Positions 15,799-24,015 of a DNA stretch of 64,000 nt are shown here, piece after piece. The position numbers were made by a program, and so were the translations under genes. The notes beneath the pieces were generated by a model. It ran no database searches and was not told where the DNA came from. It saw only the letters and a list, made by a program, of their open reading frames with translations. Source of the stretch: Arthrobacter sp. ES3-54 (GTDB taxonomy: Bacteria > Actinomycetota > Actinomycetes > Actinomycetales > Micrococcaceae); NCBI RefSeq assembly GCF_029504395.1, contig NZ_JAQFIF010000006.1, positions 124,001-188,000 of the forward strand. The letters run 5' to 3'. How positions within the stretch are numbered: the first letter of the stretch is position 1; each line of letters starts with the position of its first letter.

Positions 15799-16992
15799 AT
15801 GGCGGTGAAGAGGATCGCCCGGCTGAAGAAGCTCAGGAGCTACGCGCTGCCCGCTGGCATGCTGCTGGCCGGCTGCGCGGCGCTGGCCACCGGGCTGCTG
15901 CCGGTCCCCGCTTTTCAGGAGCTGGCAGCGCGGACCGTGCCGGTGCTGGCGTTCGTGGTGGCGATGTCCCTGGTCACGGAGCTGGTGGATGAGGCCGGGC
16001 TCTTCCGCGTGGTCACCGAGCGGCTGGCCGCCCTGGGCCGCGGCCGGGTCCTGTTGCTGTGGTTCCTCGTGATCGCCCTCGCCACCGTTTCCACGGTGTT
16101 CTTGTCGCTGGATACGACGGCGGTGCTGGTGACTCCCGTCGTCGTGCTGCTGGCCATTCACGCCCGCATTCCGCCGCTGCCGTTCGCGCTGACCACAGTG
16201 TGGCTGGCGAACACGGCCTCGCTGCTGCTGCCGGTCTCCAACCTGACCAACCTGCTGGCGCAGGACCGGCTCAAGCTCAGCCCCGCCGCGTTCGCTTCGC
16301 TGGTGTGGGCCCCCGCCTTGGTGGGGATCCTCGTGCCGCTGGTGCTGCTGTGGCTGGCGTTCCGGAAGGATCTGCGCGGCACGTACGGGCCGCAGCCGGT
16401 CCATAAAGTGCGGGACCGGGTGCTGCTGTACGCGGCGTCCGGGGTCATGGTGGTCCTGCTTCCGGCGCTTGTCTCGGGGGTTCCGGTGCAGATCCCGGCG
16501 CTCGCGGCAGCCGCGGCCCTGCTCCTGCTTTTCCTCTGGCGGCGGCGCTCCGTCCTGCGCTGGTCCATGATTCCGTGGCGTCCGCTCATGCTCACGTCCG
16601 GACTGTTCATGGTGGTGGAGGCCCTGCACGCCAACGGGCTCACCCGGTTCCTGTCCGGGATCGCCGGCACGGGCGAGAGCCTGCCGGCGCTCCTGCAGCT
16701 CGCCGGCCTGGGCGCTGGGGCAGCCAACGCTGTCAACAACCTGCCCGCCTATTTGGTCCTGGAACCGGTGGGCGGCTCCCCGGCCCGGCTGGCGGCCCTG
16801 CTGATCGGCGTGAACCTGGGCCCGCTGGTGACCCCGTGGGCTTCCCTGGCCACGCTGCTGTGGCACGAGCGGCTCCGTTCCCTCAACGTGGAGATCCGCT
16901 GGGGAGGCTTCGCCGTGGCCGGCGTGATCGCCGTCGTCCTCACTGTCCCGCTGGCGGTCGTGGCACTGTGGCTCACCACGGGGATGCACTGA
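15799..16992 (+). CDS. SLC13/ArsB-superfamily anion carrier
   Basis: The product has 397 residues and about 11 spans. VFLSLDTTAVLVTPVVVLLA and, in the second half, GAGAANAVNNLPAYLVLEP are the paired re-entrant loop motifs of the ArsB/NhaD/CitMHS ion-transporter superfamily (NNLPA is especially ArsB-like). It probably exports or imports a small anion. Arsenite export is possible, but there is no ArsR, ArsC or ArsA gene nearby, so I leave the substrate open. The ATG at 15799 follows GCGAGG. The gene diverges from the CBS gene and is followed by a repeat array rich in TGA codons. Confidence 0.85.
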   Translation: MAVKRIARLKKLRSYALPAGMLLAGCAALATGLLPVPAFQELAARTVPVLAFVVAMSLVTELVDEAGLFRVVTERLAALGRGRVLLLWFLVIALATVSTVFLSLDTTAVLVTPVVVLLAIHARIPPLPFALTTVWLANTASLLLPVSNLTNLLAQDRLKLSPAAFASLVWAPALVGILVPLVLLWLAFRKDLRGTYGPQPVHKVRDRVLLYAASGVMVVLLPALVSGVPVQIPALAAAAALLLLFLWRRRSVLRWSMIPWRPLMLTSGLFMVVEALHANGLTRFLSGIAGTGESLPALLQLAGLGAGAANAVNNLPAYLVLEPVGGSPARLAALLIGVNLGPLVTPWASLATLLWHERLRSLNVEIRWGGFAVAGVIAVVLTVPLAVVALWLTTGMH

Positions 16993-17020
16993 GGCAGGTG
17001 CTGAGGTGATTGTTCTGGGG

Positions 17021-17076
17021 TTGGATGTACCGAGTTTGATGTACTGAGTTGGATGTACTGAATTGGATGTACTGAG
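17021..17076. repeat. Four 14-bp tandem repeats downstream of the ArsB-like gene
   Basis: Units at 17021-17034, 17035-17048, 17049-17062 and 17063-17076, consensus TTGGATGTACTGAG. Three carry TGA within CTGA. Together with TGAs at 17002 and 17007 they put + strand stops in all three frames within about 60 bp of the gene's own TGA (16990). Confidence 0.85.
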
Positions 17077-17101
17077 GGGGCCTGCGCGCCCGTCAGGGAT
17101 G

Positions 17102-17524
17102 TCAGGCGCCGATGTCATCCGCCGCTGCGCCGGTGCCGCCCTCACGCGGGGCGCTTTGCCAGAGACCGACCACGTTGCCTTCGGTGTCACGGAAGTAGGC
17201 GGCCCAGCCCATGGTGCCGATTTCCTGCCGCGGCAAGACGGTGCTGCCGCCCAAGGAATTGATCTTCTCCAGCGCCGCGTCAATGTCATCGACGTCCACC
17301 GTGACAACCGGGGACGTGAGGTCCCCTTCGCGGCGGAACATGCCGCCGTTGATCGAGCCCGGAACGGAGGGCATGCCGGTTGCGTCCGTCGGCGTCGTCT
17401 TGATCATGGCGTAGCTCATCTCCGGCACGGCGCTTACTTCCCAGCCGAACGCGGAACTGTAGAACTCCCGTGCGCGGCCCTCGTCGTCTGCGGGGATTTC
17501 GAAATGTACCACTCCACCAGCCAT
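17102..17524 (-). CDS. VOC-family (glyoxalase-like) protein
   Basis: The product has 140 residues. It opens VVHFEIPADDEGRAREFYSSAFGWEV and ends with GTMGWAAYFRDTEGNVVGLWQ, the two βαβββ modules of a single VOC domain. The conserved metal-ligand positions (H near 7, E near 53 absent, E near 121) suggest a PhnB/27-kDa-antigen-like fold; enzyme activity is unknown. I start at ATG 17524 because AGGAG lies 6 nt upstream; a GTG one codon earlier is also possible. Confidence 0.85.
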   Translation of the reverse strand: MAGGVVHFEIPADDEGRAREFYSSAFGWEVSAVPEMSYAMIKTTPTDATGMPSVPGSINGGMFRREGDLTSPVVTVDVDDIDAALEKINSLGGSTVLPRQEIGTMGWAAYFRDTEGNVVGLWQSAPREGGTGAAADDIGA

Positions 17525-17597
17525 CACACTCTCCTAAGAACAAGGATTCGGGCCAAGAGGCGGGCGTGGACGCTCCACGCCACAGCCGGATTTTAGT

Positions 17598-17632
17598 CCC
17601 GGCAGCGCCGGGGGTTAAGGGCCGTACGGCCC
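17598..17632. promoter_or_regulatory. Two dyads in a divergent intergenic region
   Basis: CCCGGC-AGC-GCCGGG at 17598-17612 and a perfect 14-bp palindrome GGGCCGTACGGCCC at 17619-17632 lie between the divergent VOC and DNA glycosylase genes. These could be operator sites, but no regulator is adjacent. Confidence 0.4.
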
Positions 17633-17679
17633 CTGCTCGGTTGCTTCGGATGCGGCCGCTGTCAGGAGGACATGGGAAC

Positions 17680-17691
17680 ATGTTCGAATGA
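17680..17691 (+). other. Possible 3-codon leader cistron (MFE) coupled to the glycosylase gene
   Basis: ATG TTC GAA TGA begins about 10 nt after a strong AGGAGG (17664-17669), and its TGA overlaps the glycosylase ATG as ATGA. The glycosylase ATG itself is 18 nt from that ribosome site, too far for efficient direct initiation. Confidence 0.4.
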
Positions 17692-18668
17692 CCGTTGCAG
17701 ACGTCCCCGCAGGCCTCGCCGCCGCGGCGGACGCCTCCTTGCGGTGGCGCCCGGGCGGCCCGTTCGACTTGATGCAAACCATCGGCACGCTCCTGCGCGG
17801 CCACGGCGACCCGTCCATCCGCACAGCCCCGGACGGAGTCTGGCTCGCGTTCACCACCCCGCACGGTCCGGCCACACTGCGCCTGGCAACCGCCGGGCCA
17901 TGGGCGGACCCGGCCGTGGACGCGCAGGCCTGGGGCCCCGGAGCGGTGGACGCCGTCGATTCCGTGCCCCGCATGCTCGGGAGTGAGGACGATTGGTCCG
18001 GCTTCGACGAGCCCGCGTTCCACGCCACGCTCCCGCGCATGGTGGTTGAAGCCCGACGCCGGAACCTCGCGATTCGGCTGCCTGCAACCGGCCGGATGAT
18101 GGATTCACTGGTGCCGACCATCCTGGAGCAGAAGGTCACTGTCATCGAGGCCCGCCGCGGGTACCGCTACCTGATGTACCGCTTCGGGACGGCCGCGCCG
18201 GGTGCCGGCACCGTGGCTCCCGCCAATCTGCTAGTCCAGCCGACGGCTGCGCAGTGGCTGCACATTCCGTCCTGGGAATGGCACAAGGCAGGGGTGGGGC
18301 CGCAGCGTTCGGCCACCATCATGCGGGCGCTGCGTTCCGCCGCCGCGCTTGAACGGCTCGCCACGCTTCCCGCCGCGGAGGCAGGGACCAAGCTGCAGAC
18401 GCTCCCCGGAATCGGGGTGTGGACGGCGGCGGAGGTGGTGCAGCGCACGCATGGCTGTCCGGATTCGATCGCGGTGGGCGATTACCACCTGGCGGCCTAC
18501 GTGGGCGCCGCCCTGACCGGCCGCCGCACGGACGACGCCGGCATGCTCAGGCTGCTGGCCCCCTGGGCAGGGCACAGGCAGCGGGTGGTCCGGATGCTCG
18601 GGCTGAGCGGCTTCCGGAAACCGACGTTCGGCCCGCGGATGACCATCCAGGACCACCGCGGCCACTGA
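17688..18668 (+). CDS. DNA-3-methyladenine glycosylase II-like HhH-GPD protein
   Basis: The product has 326 residues. The HhH-GPD signature is clear at about residues 245-275: LQTLPGIGVWTAAEVVQRTHG followed by the catalytic aspartate in SIAVGDYHLAAYV. LEQKVTVIEARRGYRYLM upstream is the helical part of the AlkA fold. These enzymes remove alkylated purines from DNA to start base-excision repair. No Ada-type regulator is nearby. Translation may begin through a leader mini-cistron (17680-17691). It appears to be a single-gene transcript, though the ABC exporter genes follow on the same strand after 96 bp. Confidence 0.88.
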   Translation: MTVADVPAGLAAAADASLRWRPGGPFDLMQTIGTLLRGHGDPSIRTAPDGVWLAFTTPHGPATLRLATAGPWADPAVDAQAWGPGAVDAVDSVPRMLGSEDDWSGFDEPAFHATLPRMVVEARRRNLAIRLPATGRMMDSLVPTILEQKVTVIEARRGYRYLMYRFGTAAPGAGTVAPANLLVQPTAAQWLHIPSWEWHKAGVGPQRSATIMRALRSAAALERLATLPAAEAGTKLQTLPGIGVWTAAEVVQRTHGCPDSIAVGDYHLAAYVGAALTGRRTDDAGMLRLLAPWAGHRQRVVRMLGLSGFRKPTFGPRMTIQDHRGH

Positions 18669-18764
18669 CAACGCCCGGTGGACCGACCCCACGCGCCGGG
18701 TATGCCGTTGCGGCATGGCGTCCGGCAGCCCAGGGCGCCCGTGCCTCGCCCCCTGGAGTGCGCA

Positions 18765-19731
18765 GTGATTCACACCCGGAAACTCACCAGAAATTTCGTC
18801 GTCAAGAAGGAAACAGTAGAAGCCGTCAAGGGCGTCGACATCGACGTCGCGCCAGGTGAGCTCGTAGCGTTCCTCGGCCCGAACGGCGCGGGCAAATCCA
18901 CCACCCTGCGGATGCTGACCACCCTCCTGAAGCCCACGTCCGGGACCGCCACCGTAGCGGGGCTGGACGTCGCGGCAGATCCGGCAGGGGTGCGGGCCAG
19001 GATCGGCTACATCGGACAGGGCAACGGCGGCGGCCACAGCTACCGCGTCATCGACGAGATGATCATGCAGGGCCGCTTCTACGGAATGAATGCCGCGGAC
19101 GCCAAGGCCCGGGCCGACGAGCTGCTCACATCGCTGGAGCTCACCGACCTCGCAAAACGCACCGTCATCAAGCTCTCCGGCGGCCAGCGGCGGCGTATGG
19201 ACGTGGCCCTGGGCCTGATGCATTCTCCGCAGCTGTTGTTCCTGGACGAACCTTCCACCGGTATGGACCCGCAGAACCGCGCGAACCTCTGGGAGCATCA
19301 CGCGCATGCGCGCCGAGCACGGAACCACGATCGTCCTCACCACGCATTACATGGACGAGGCGGATTCGATGTCGGAGCGGGTGATCGTCATAGACCACGG
19401 CACGATCATCGCCGATGACACTCCTGCGCGTCTCAAGGCGGACCTGGCCGGGGACCTGTTCGCGGTGGAGGTCGCGGCGGGGTCCGCGGCCGGAGTGCGG
19501 CCCCTCCTGCGGCGTGCGGCCGCGGGTGGCGAAGTGGAGGAAGGCGCGTACGACGACGTGGTCCGCTTCCGGCTCCGGATCACTCACGACTCCCGGCTGG
19601 CTCCGGGACTTCTCAACCAGATGCACGATGCCGGCGCCCCCGCCTTGTCCATGGAACTCAAGCCTCCAACGCTGGACGATGTGTTCCTTGAACTGACCGG
19701 GCGCAGCCTGCGGGAAGGAGCGGACGCCTGA
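18765..19731 (+). pseudogene. ABC exporter ATP-binding protein (DrrA-like), frameshifted
   Basis: From GTG 18765 (ribosome site GGAG 7 nt upstream) the frame encodes a normal nucleotide-binding domain: Walker A GPNGAGKST (38-46), LSGGQ signature, and Walker B LLFLDEPSTGMDPQ. At about 19296 (residue 177) the frame is lost. The next frame continues directly with ITRMRAEHGTTIVLTTHYMDEADSM (19297 on) and the DrrA C-terminal domain to 19731. Restoring two bases at GAGCATCACG (as GAGCACATCACG) rejoins the frames, so a 2-bp loss in a CA repeat is the simplest explanation. It is either a natural inactivating mutation or a sequencing error. It overlaps the permease start by one base (TGATG). Confidence 0.85.
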
Positions 19732-20543
19732 TGCTTGGGCAAGCCACCCGGGACCAGACCGCACTGAAGAAACCGGGACTTCGGCAGGTCCTGCGGGACA
19801 CCTGGTATGTCTTCTGGCGCGAGATGCTGCTTCCGTTGCGGGATCCCTTCTCGCTGGTCTTTTCCTTGCTTCAGCCGCTGGTCTTCCTCGCCCTGTTCGG
19901 GCCTTTGCTCGGATCCGCCGTGGGGGCTCCGGCCTTCGGCGGCCAGTCCACATTGCAGTGGTTCCTGCCCGGCGTGGTAGTGATGATCGCGCTGTTCGGC
20001 ACGTCCATGACCGGATCCAATCTGCAGTACGAGCTCATGACGGGCTCCTACGAGCGGATCCTGGCCACGCCGCTTTCCCGCTCCTCGCTGATGATCGGAC
20101 GGGCGCTCAAGGAGTGGGCGCCGCTGGTGGTGCAGGGCATGTTGATCGCCATAGTGTGCGTGCCCTTCGGGTTCACCTTTTACCCGTTGCATGTGGTGTT
20201 CGGCCTCATCATCCTGGGCATCTTCGGCATCGGTTTGGGCGCCCTGTCCTATTCGCTGGCCCTGGTCTCGCAGAGCAAGGAGTGGATTTTCTGGGCTGTG
20301 CAGCAGACGCTCCTGTTTCCGCTCATGATCCTGTCCGGCATCATGCTGCCCATTGAAACCGGTCCGGACTGGATGCAGGTGGCGAGCCGGTTCAATCCGC
20401 TGACGTATCTGGTGAACGCGGAACGCGAACTGTTCGCCGGATCCATCGGCCTGGACACGCTGTACGGGCTCGTTGCCGCCGTCGTGACCGCGGTCATCGG
20501 CCTTGCTGTGGGCATCCGGACCATCAGCCGGAGCACCAGCTAG
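19731..20543 (+). CDS. ABC-2 type exporter permease (DrrB-like)
   Basis: The product has 270 residues and six spans. FWREMLLPLRDPFSLVFSLLQPLVFLALFG at the N-terminus, YERILATPLSRSSLMIGRALKEW in the long loop and LSGIMLPIETGPDWMQVASRFNPLTYLVNAER near the C-terminus are conserved ABC2_membrane motifs. It is the membrane partner of the preceding ATP-binding protein, as in daunorubicin-type exporters; substrate unknown. If the ATPase frameshift is real, the exporter is probably inactive unless another ATPase serves it. The start is GGAAGGAG then ATG in a TGATG overlap. The stop overlaps the convergent acyl-CoA synthetase stop by 4 bp. Confidence 0.9.
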   Translation: MLGQATRDQTALKKPGLRQVLRDTWYVFWREMLLPLRDPFSLVFSLLQPLVFLALFGPLLGSAVGAPAFGGQSTLQWFLPGVVVMIALFGTSMTGSNLQYELMTGSYERILATPLSRSSLMIGRALKEWAPLVVQGMLIAIVCVPFGFTFYPLHVVFGLIILGIFGIGLGALSYSLALVSQSKEWIFWAVQQTLLFPLMILSGIMLPIETGPDWMQVASRFNPLTYLVNAERELFAGSIGLDTLYGLVAAVVTAVIGLAVGIRTISRSTS

Positions 20544-22216
20544 AGGCCCAGCCTCGCCGCGGCCTCCTGGCGCATGTCCACCTTGCGGATCTTGCCGGAG
20601 ACGGTCATCGGGAAGCTGTCCCGGACATCCACGTAGCGCGGGATCTTGTAGTGCGCCAGCTTGCCGCGGCAGAACTCGGCCAGGCTGGCGGCGTCCATCG
20701 GCGCGGCGCCGGGCTTCAGGATGACGCAGGCCATCAGTTCCTCGCCGTATTTGGCGTCCGGGACGCCGATCACCTGCACGTCCTGGATGTCCGGGTGGGT
20801 GTAGAGGAATTCCTCAATTTCGCGGGGATAAACGTTCTCGCCGCCGCGGATCACCATGTCCTTGATCCGGCCCTCGATCACGATGTAGCCGCCGTCGTCC
20901 ATCCGGGCGAGGTCCCCGGTATGCATCCAGCCGTCGGCGTCGATCGCCTCCGCGGTCTTGTCCGGCTGGTTCCAGTACCCCTGCATCACGGCGTAGCCGC
21001 GCGTGCAGAGTTCGCCGATCCCGCCGCGCTCCAGCACTTCTCCCGTCACCGGGTCCACGATCCGGCTCTCCAGGTTCGGCATGGTCCGGCCCACGGTCTC
21101 GGTCCGCTGGGCCATGGTGTCCACGCTCCGGGTCATGGTGGACACCGGCGAGGTCTCCGTCATGCCGTAGCAAATGGCGACATCTGTCATGTTCATTTCG
21201 GTGATGACCCGGTTCATCACCTCGATCGGGCACAGCGATCCGGCCATGACGCCCGTGCGCAGGGTCGAGAGATCGTAGGAGGCGAAGTCCGGCAGGGCGA
21301 GCTCGGCGATGAACATGGTCGGCACCCCGTACAGCGAGGTTCCACCGAAGTCCTGCACGGCCTCCAGCGCCGAGGCCGGCGTGAACGCCCGTCCGGGGAT
21401 GATGGTGGCCGCGCCGTGGCTGAGGGCCGCCAGGTTCCCGATCACCATGCCGAAGCAGTGATAGAAGGGCACCGGGATCACCACCCGGTCGTGTTCCGTG
21501 TAGCCCAGCTGCTCGCCGATCGAGTAGCCGTTGTTGAGGATGTTGTGGTGCGTCAGGGTGGCTCCCTTCGGGAAACCCGTGGTGCCCGAGGTGTACTGCA
21601 GGTTGATGGGATCGTGCGGGTCCAGTTCCGCCATGCGCGCCTTCAGGGCGGAATGCCCGACGTCGTCGGCCCGCTTGAGCAGTTCGGCGTACGTGCGCTC
21701 CGCCTCGTTTTCGGGCTCGCCCGCGGTCAGCCCGTCCAGGCCGGCATCCGGGAGGAAGACCAGCTCGCGCAGGTCCGGGCAGGCCGCCAGCGCCTGCCGC
21801 GCCATTCCGGTGTAGTCGCTGTTCCGATCCGACGGCGCGGTGACCAGCATCCGCATGCCGTTCTGCTTGACCACGAACTCGAGCTCGTGGCTGCGGTAGG
21901 CGGGGTTCACGTTGACCAGGATCGCCCCGATCTTCGCGGTGGCGTACTGCAGGATGGTCCATTCGGCGCAGTTGGGGCTCCAGATGCCGATCCGCCCGCC
22001 CTTCGCGACGCCCAGGGCGAGGAGCGCACGCGCCAGGCGGTCGACGTCGTCGTTCAACTTGGAATAGCTCCACCGCCGGGCCTCTTCGCCGGGCACCGCG
22101 GCCGCCTCGATCAGGGCGTCCTGATACGGGAACCGCGCCGCAATCCGTTCGAAGTTCGCGCCAATGGTTTCCTCGAGCAGCGGAACGTCAGTGTCCCCGG
22201 CTGTGTAAGCAAGCAT
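20540..22216 (-). CDS. Acyl-CoA synthetase (AMP-binding family, FadD/FadK type)
   Basis: The product has 558 residues. ANL-superfamily motifs are all present: the P-loop-like YTSGTTGFPKGATLTHHN (A3), YGMTETSPV (A5), DGWMHTGDLARMDDGGYIVIEGRIKDMVIRGGENVYP (A7-A8) and the catalytic A10 lysine region TVSGKIRK. It activates a carboxylic acid, most likely a medium- or long-chain fatty acid, to its CoA thioester via an acyl-adenylate. No other β-oxidation gene is adjacent, so chain length is open. The start is ATG 22216 (MLAYTAGDTDVPLLEETIG). Confidence 0.92.
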   Translation of the reverse strand: MLAYTAGDTDVPLLEETIGANFERIAARFPYQDALIEAAAVPGEEARRWSYSKLNDDVDRLARALLALGVAKGGRIGIWSPNCAEWTILQYATAKIGAILVNVNPAYRSHELEFVVKQNGMRMLVTAPSDRNSDYTGMARQALAACPDLRELVFLPDAGLDGLTAGEPENEAERTYAELLKRADDVGHSALKARMAELDPHDPINLQYTSGTTGFPKGATLTHHNILNNGYSIGEQLGYTEHDRVVIPVPFYHCFGMVIGNLAALSHGAATIIPGRAFTPASALEAVQDFGGTSLYGVPTMFIAELALPDFASYDLSTLRTGVMAGSLCPIEVMNRVITEMNMTDVAICYGMTETSPVSTMTRSVDTMAQRTETVGRTMPNLESRIVDPVTGEVLERGGIGELCTRGYAVMQGYWNQPDKTAEAIDADGWMHTGDLARMDDGGYIVIEGRIKDMVIRGGENVYPREIEEFLYTHPDIQDVQVIGVPDAKYGEELMACVILKPGAAPMDAASLAEFCRGKLAHYKIPRYVDVRDSFPMTVSGKIRKVDMRQEAAARLGL

Positions 22217-22327
22217 GATGTGACGCTACCAACTGACCGAAGGCAAAAGAAGAGCAAAGCTTGGAAGTCCTATGAAATCTTGGGTCATCTTCCGGCCCCG
22301 GCGTGGCGGCCCGGTAGGGTAATTGCC

Positions 22328-22606
22328 ATGACTGCACCCGTTGACCTTCAGGCCATTTTCATCCCCAACGACGGCGAATTCTTCCGCGTGAAGCTCGCCC
22401 TGGACATCGCGATTGACGAGGTGGTCAATGAGCCCGGCTGTATCCGCTACGAGCTCACCGAGGCCAGCGAGGACAAGCTCGTGCTGACCGAACGGTGGGC
22501 CAGCCAGTCGGACCTGGACACGCACTCCAAGGGCACTGCCGTCCAGGACCTGAACGAATCCCTCAGCGCGCTGCTGGCCGAGCCGGTCAAGCTGGAAACG
22601 CTCTAG
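22328..22606 (+). CDS. Antibiotic biosynthesis monooxygenase (ABM) domain protein
   Basis: The product has 92 residues. A single dimeric α/β-barrel unit: LQAIFIPNDGEFFRVKLALDIAIDEVVNEPGCIRYEL then LVLTERWASQSDLDTHSKG. The conserved histidine of DTHSKG and the PGCIRYEL strand match YgiN/ABM proteins, which act as quinol monooxygenases or small stress proteins. Function in this organism is not determinable. It diverges from the acyl-CoA synthetase and ends at a long hairpin. Confidence 0.82.
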   Translation: MTAPVDLQAIFIPNDGEFFRVKLALDIAIDEVVNEPGCIRYELTEASEDKLVLTERWASQSDLDTHSKGTAVQDLNESLSALLAEPVKLETL

Positions 22607-22644
22607 GCAGTCCGCCTGCAACCAGCGCCCGGTAAACGCGCAAA

Positions 22645-22706
22645 AACGCGGGCCCACGCCGCGTCCAATCCCCGAGGGGTTTAGAGGCGCGGCGTGAGCC
22701 CGCGTT
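22645..22706. terminator. Long hairpin between convergent ABM and thioredoxin genes
   Basis: Arms 22645-22663 and 22688-22706 (AACGCGGGC...GCCGCG against its complement, one mismatch) with a central loop. It is placed to terminate both convergent genes. Confidence 0.75.
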
Positions 22707-22708
22707 GC

Positions 22709-22753
22709 TTAAAGCCGTGGAGTTAAGCCTCCGATTTAAGCCGTGGCGGTTCA
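22709..22753. repeat. Degenerate 13-15-bp repeats with stop codons at the thioredoxin 3' end
   Basis: On the minus strand the sequence GCTTGAA, GCTTAAA, GCTTAAC, GCTTTAA recurs every 13-15 bp, the first TGA being the real thioredoxin stop. Later TAA codons start at 22738, 22725 and 22711 and fall in frames 0, +1 and 0. Confidence 0.65.
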
Positions 22754-23164
22754 AGCTTCCGGGATCTGGGTCCCGTCCTGGTTGGCCGCCGCGGCGGCGG
22801 CCTCGGCCTGCGAGCGGGCTACGTGGGCGTGGACTTCTTCCATGTCCAGGGCCTTGACGGCGTCGACCACCTGCTCCAGCTGCTGCGCATTCAGGGCGCC
22901 GGGCTGCGAGAACACCAGGACCTTTTCGCGGAAGGCCATCAGCGTGGGGATCGACGTGATGCCGGCCTCGGCAGCGAGCTGCTGCTCGGCTTCGGTGTCG
23001 ACCTTGGAGAAGACGACGTCCGGGTGCTTCTCGGAGATCGCTGAGTACGTGGGGCCAAACTGCTTGCACGGGCCGCACCATTCGGCCCAGAAATCGACGA
23101 GGACGATGTCGTTATCCTCGACTGTCGATGCGAACTGTTCACCTGTGATGTCTACGGTAGCCAT
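22751..23164 (-). CDS. trxA: Thioredoxin
   Basis: The product has 137 residues. The active site WCGPC is at residues 29-33, followed by K34, in the DFWAEWCGPCK context of thioredoxins, with cis-Pro in SIPTLMAF. It is longer than a minimal thioredoxin (about 107) because of an Ala/Glu/Gln-rich tail (HAHVARSQAEAAAAAANQDG), which is probably flexible. It is a cytosolic thiol-disulfide reductant supplied by thioredoxin reductase, encoded elsewhere. It is monocistronic, and its stop lies in a degenerate repeat array. Confidence 0.93.
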   Translation of the reverse strand: MATVDITGEQFASTVEDNDIVLVDFWAEWCGPCKQFGPTYSAISEKHPDVVFSKVDTEAEQQLAAEAGITSIPTLMAFREKVLVFSQPGALNAQQLEQVVDAVKALDMEEVHAHVARSQAEAAAAAANQDGTQIPEA

Positions 23165-23242
23165 GAGTCAACGGTACGGGAGCAGCCGTGAATTGTCCCC
23201 GGCATTTCGCTGTTGGCACATCCGGGCAGACCGGAGCGGAGG

Positions 23243-23788
23243 TCACGCCCAGGCGTGCGGGGCCGGACGCCTGGCGCCGGGCAGGGCATTGGTTTCGCGC
23301 CATTCGTGGATCCACTCGGGCAGCTCCAAATCCGACGGCGGAGCGCCGAATTCGCGGACGATTTCCTCCTGGCTGACGGGCTTGCCCCTGCTGACCAGCC
23401 GGGTGGCGATGTAGGCGCGCGCGTAAACCTCGCCGTCCACCACCATCCGCTGCTCGAAGTAGATGGCCTTCGAGTCGAGGCCGATGATCCTGGATTCGAT
23501 GGTGTACTGCTGCCAGAGCTGCAGCGAACGGCGGAAGGCGATGGTCTCCCCCGCCGCCACCGGGGTCCAGCCCCGCCGGCGCATCTTTTTCCAGGTTCCG
23601 CTGCGGGCCATGAGATCGAAGCGCCCGAGGTCCATGAGCGAGAAGTACATGCCGTTGTTGACGTGCAGGGCGATGTCGATATCCGTGGGCAGGACCCGCA
23701 GCGGCAGCGAGGAGTTGTCCCAGATGCTCAGGGGTGAGCGGCGCGAGGACGTGAACAGCAGAAGGAGGGTCCGGAACAGAAGGTGCAT
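23243..23788 (-). CDS. Acyl-CoA thioesterase-like protein (hotdog fold, 4HBT type)
   Basis: The product has 181 residues. VLPTDIDIALHVNNGMYFSLMDLGRFDLM (residues 33-60) is the conserved D-x-(D)-x3-HVNN-Y segment of 4-hydroxybenzoyl-CoA/YbgC-type thioesterases; the aspartate and N-residues line the active site. Residues 1-20 are hydrophobic and may associate with the membrane. It probably hydrolyses acyl-CoA esters, substrate unknown. The family also includes the THEM6-like proteins, which resemble this length and N-terminus more closely. Confidence 0.82.
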   Translation of the reverse strand: MHLLFRTLLLLFTSSRRSPLSIWDNSSLPLRVLPTDIDIALHVNNGMYFSLMDLGRFDLMARSGTWKKMRRRGWTPVAAGETIAFRRSLQLWQQYTIESRIIGLDSKAIYFEQRMVVDGEVYARAYIATRLVSRGKPVSQEEIVREFGAPPSDLELPEWIHEWRETNALPGARRPAPHAWA

Positions 23789-24015
23789 GAGCCAATGTTA
23801 CCCGTCGGTAACAAGCGTGCCAAGGGGCAAGGCGGCGTACAGCTAGCCGCGCGCGGACAGAGCCGAGCCGACCGCCGCGGCGGCTCCAAAGTGTCTTCAG
23901 CGATTGACCGGCCCGAACTGCCAGGAACATAATCGGAATCGGTACTAGCTTCACCACACGACTGCGCCGACCATGAGGCCGACGGCAGAGCATTCAACGG
24001 AAAGCGGTCGGCACT

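Noticed and set aside
15799-16992. Calling the SLC13/ArsB-like gene an arsenite exporter
   Set aside because: No arsR, arsC or arsA gene nearby, and the superfamily carries many other anions.
20651-22320. + frame opposite the acyl-CoA synthetase joined to the ABM protein
   Set aside because: Only the last 92 codons from ATG 22328 are a real protein; the rest is a shadow of the synthetase.
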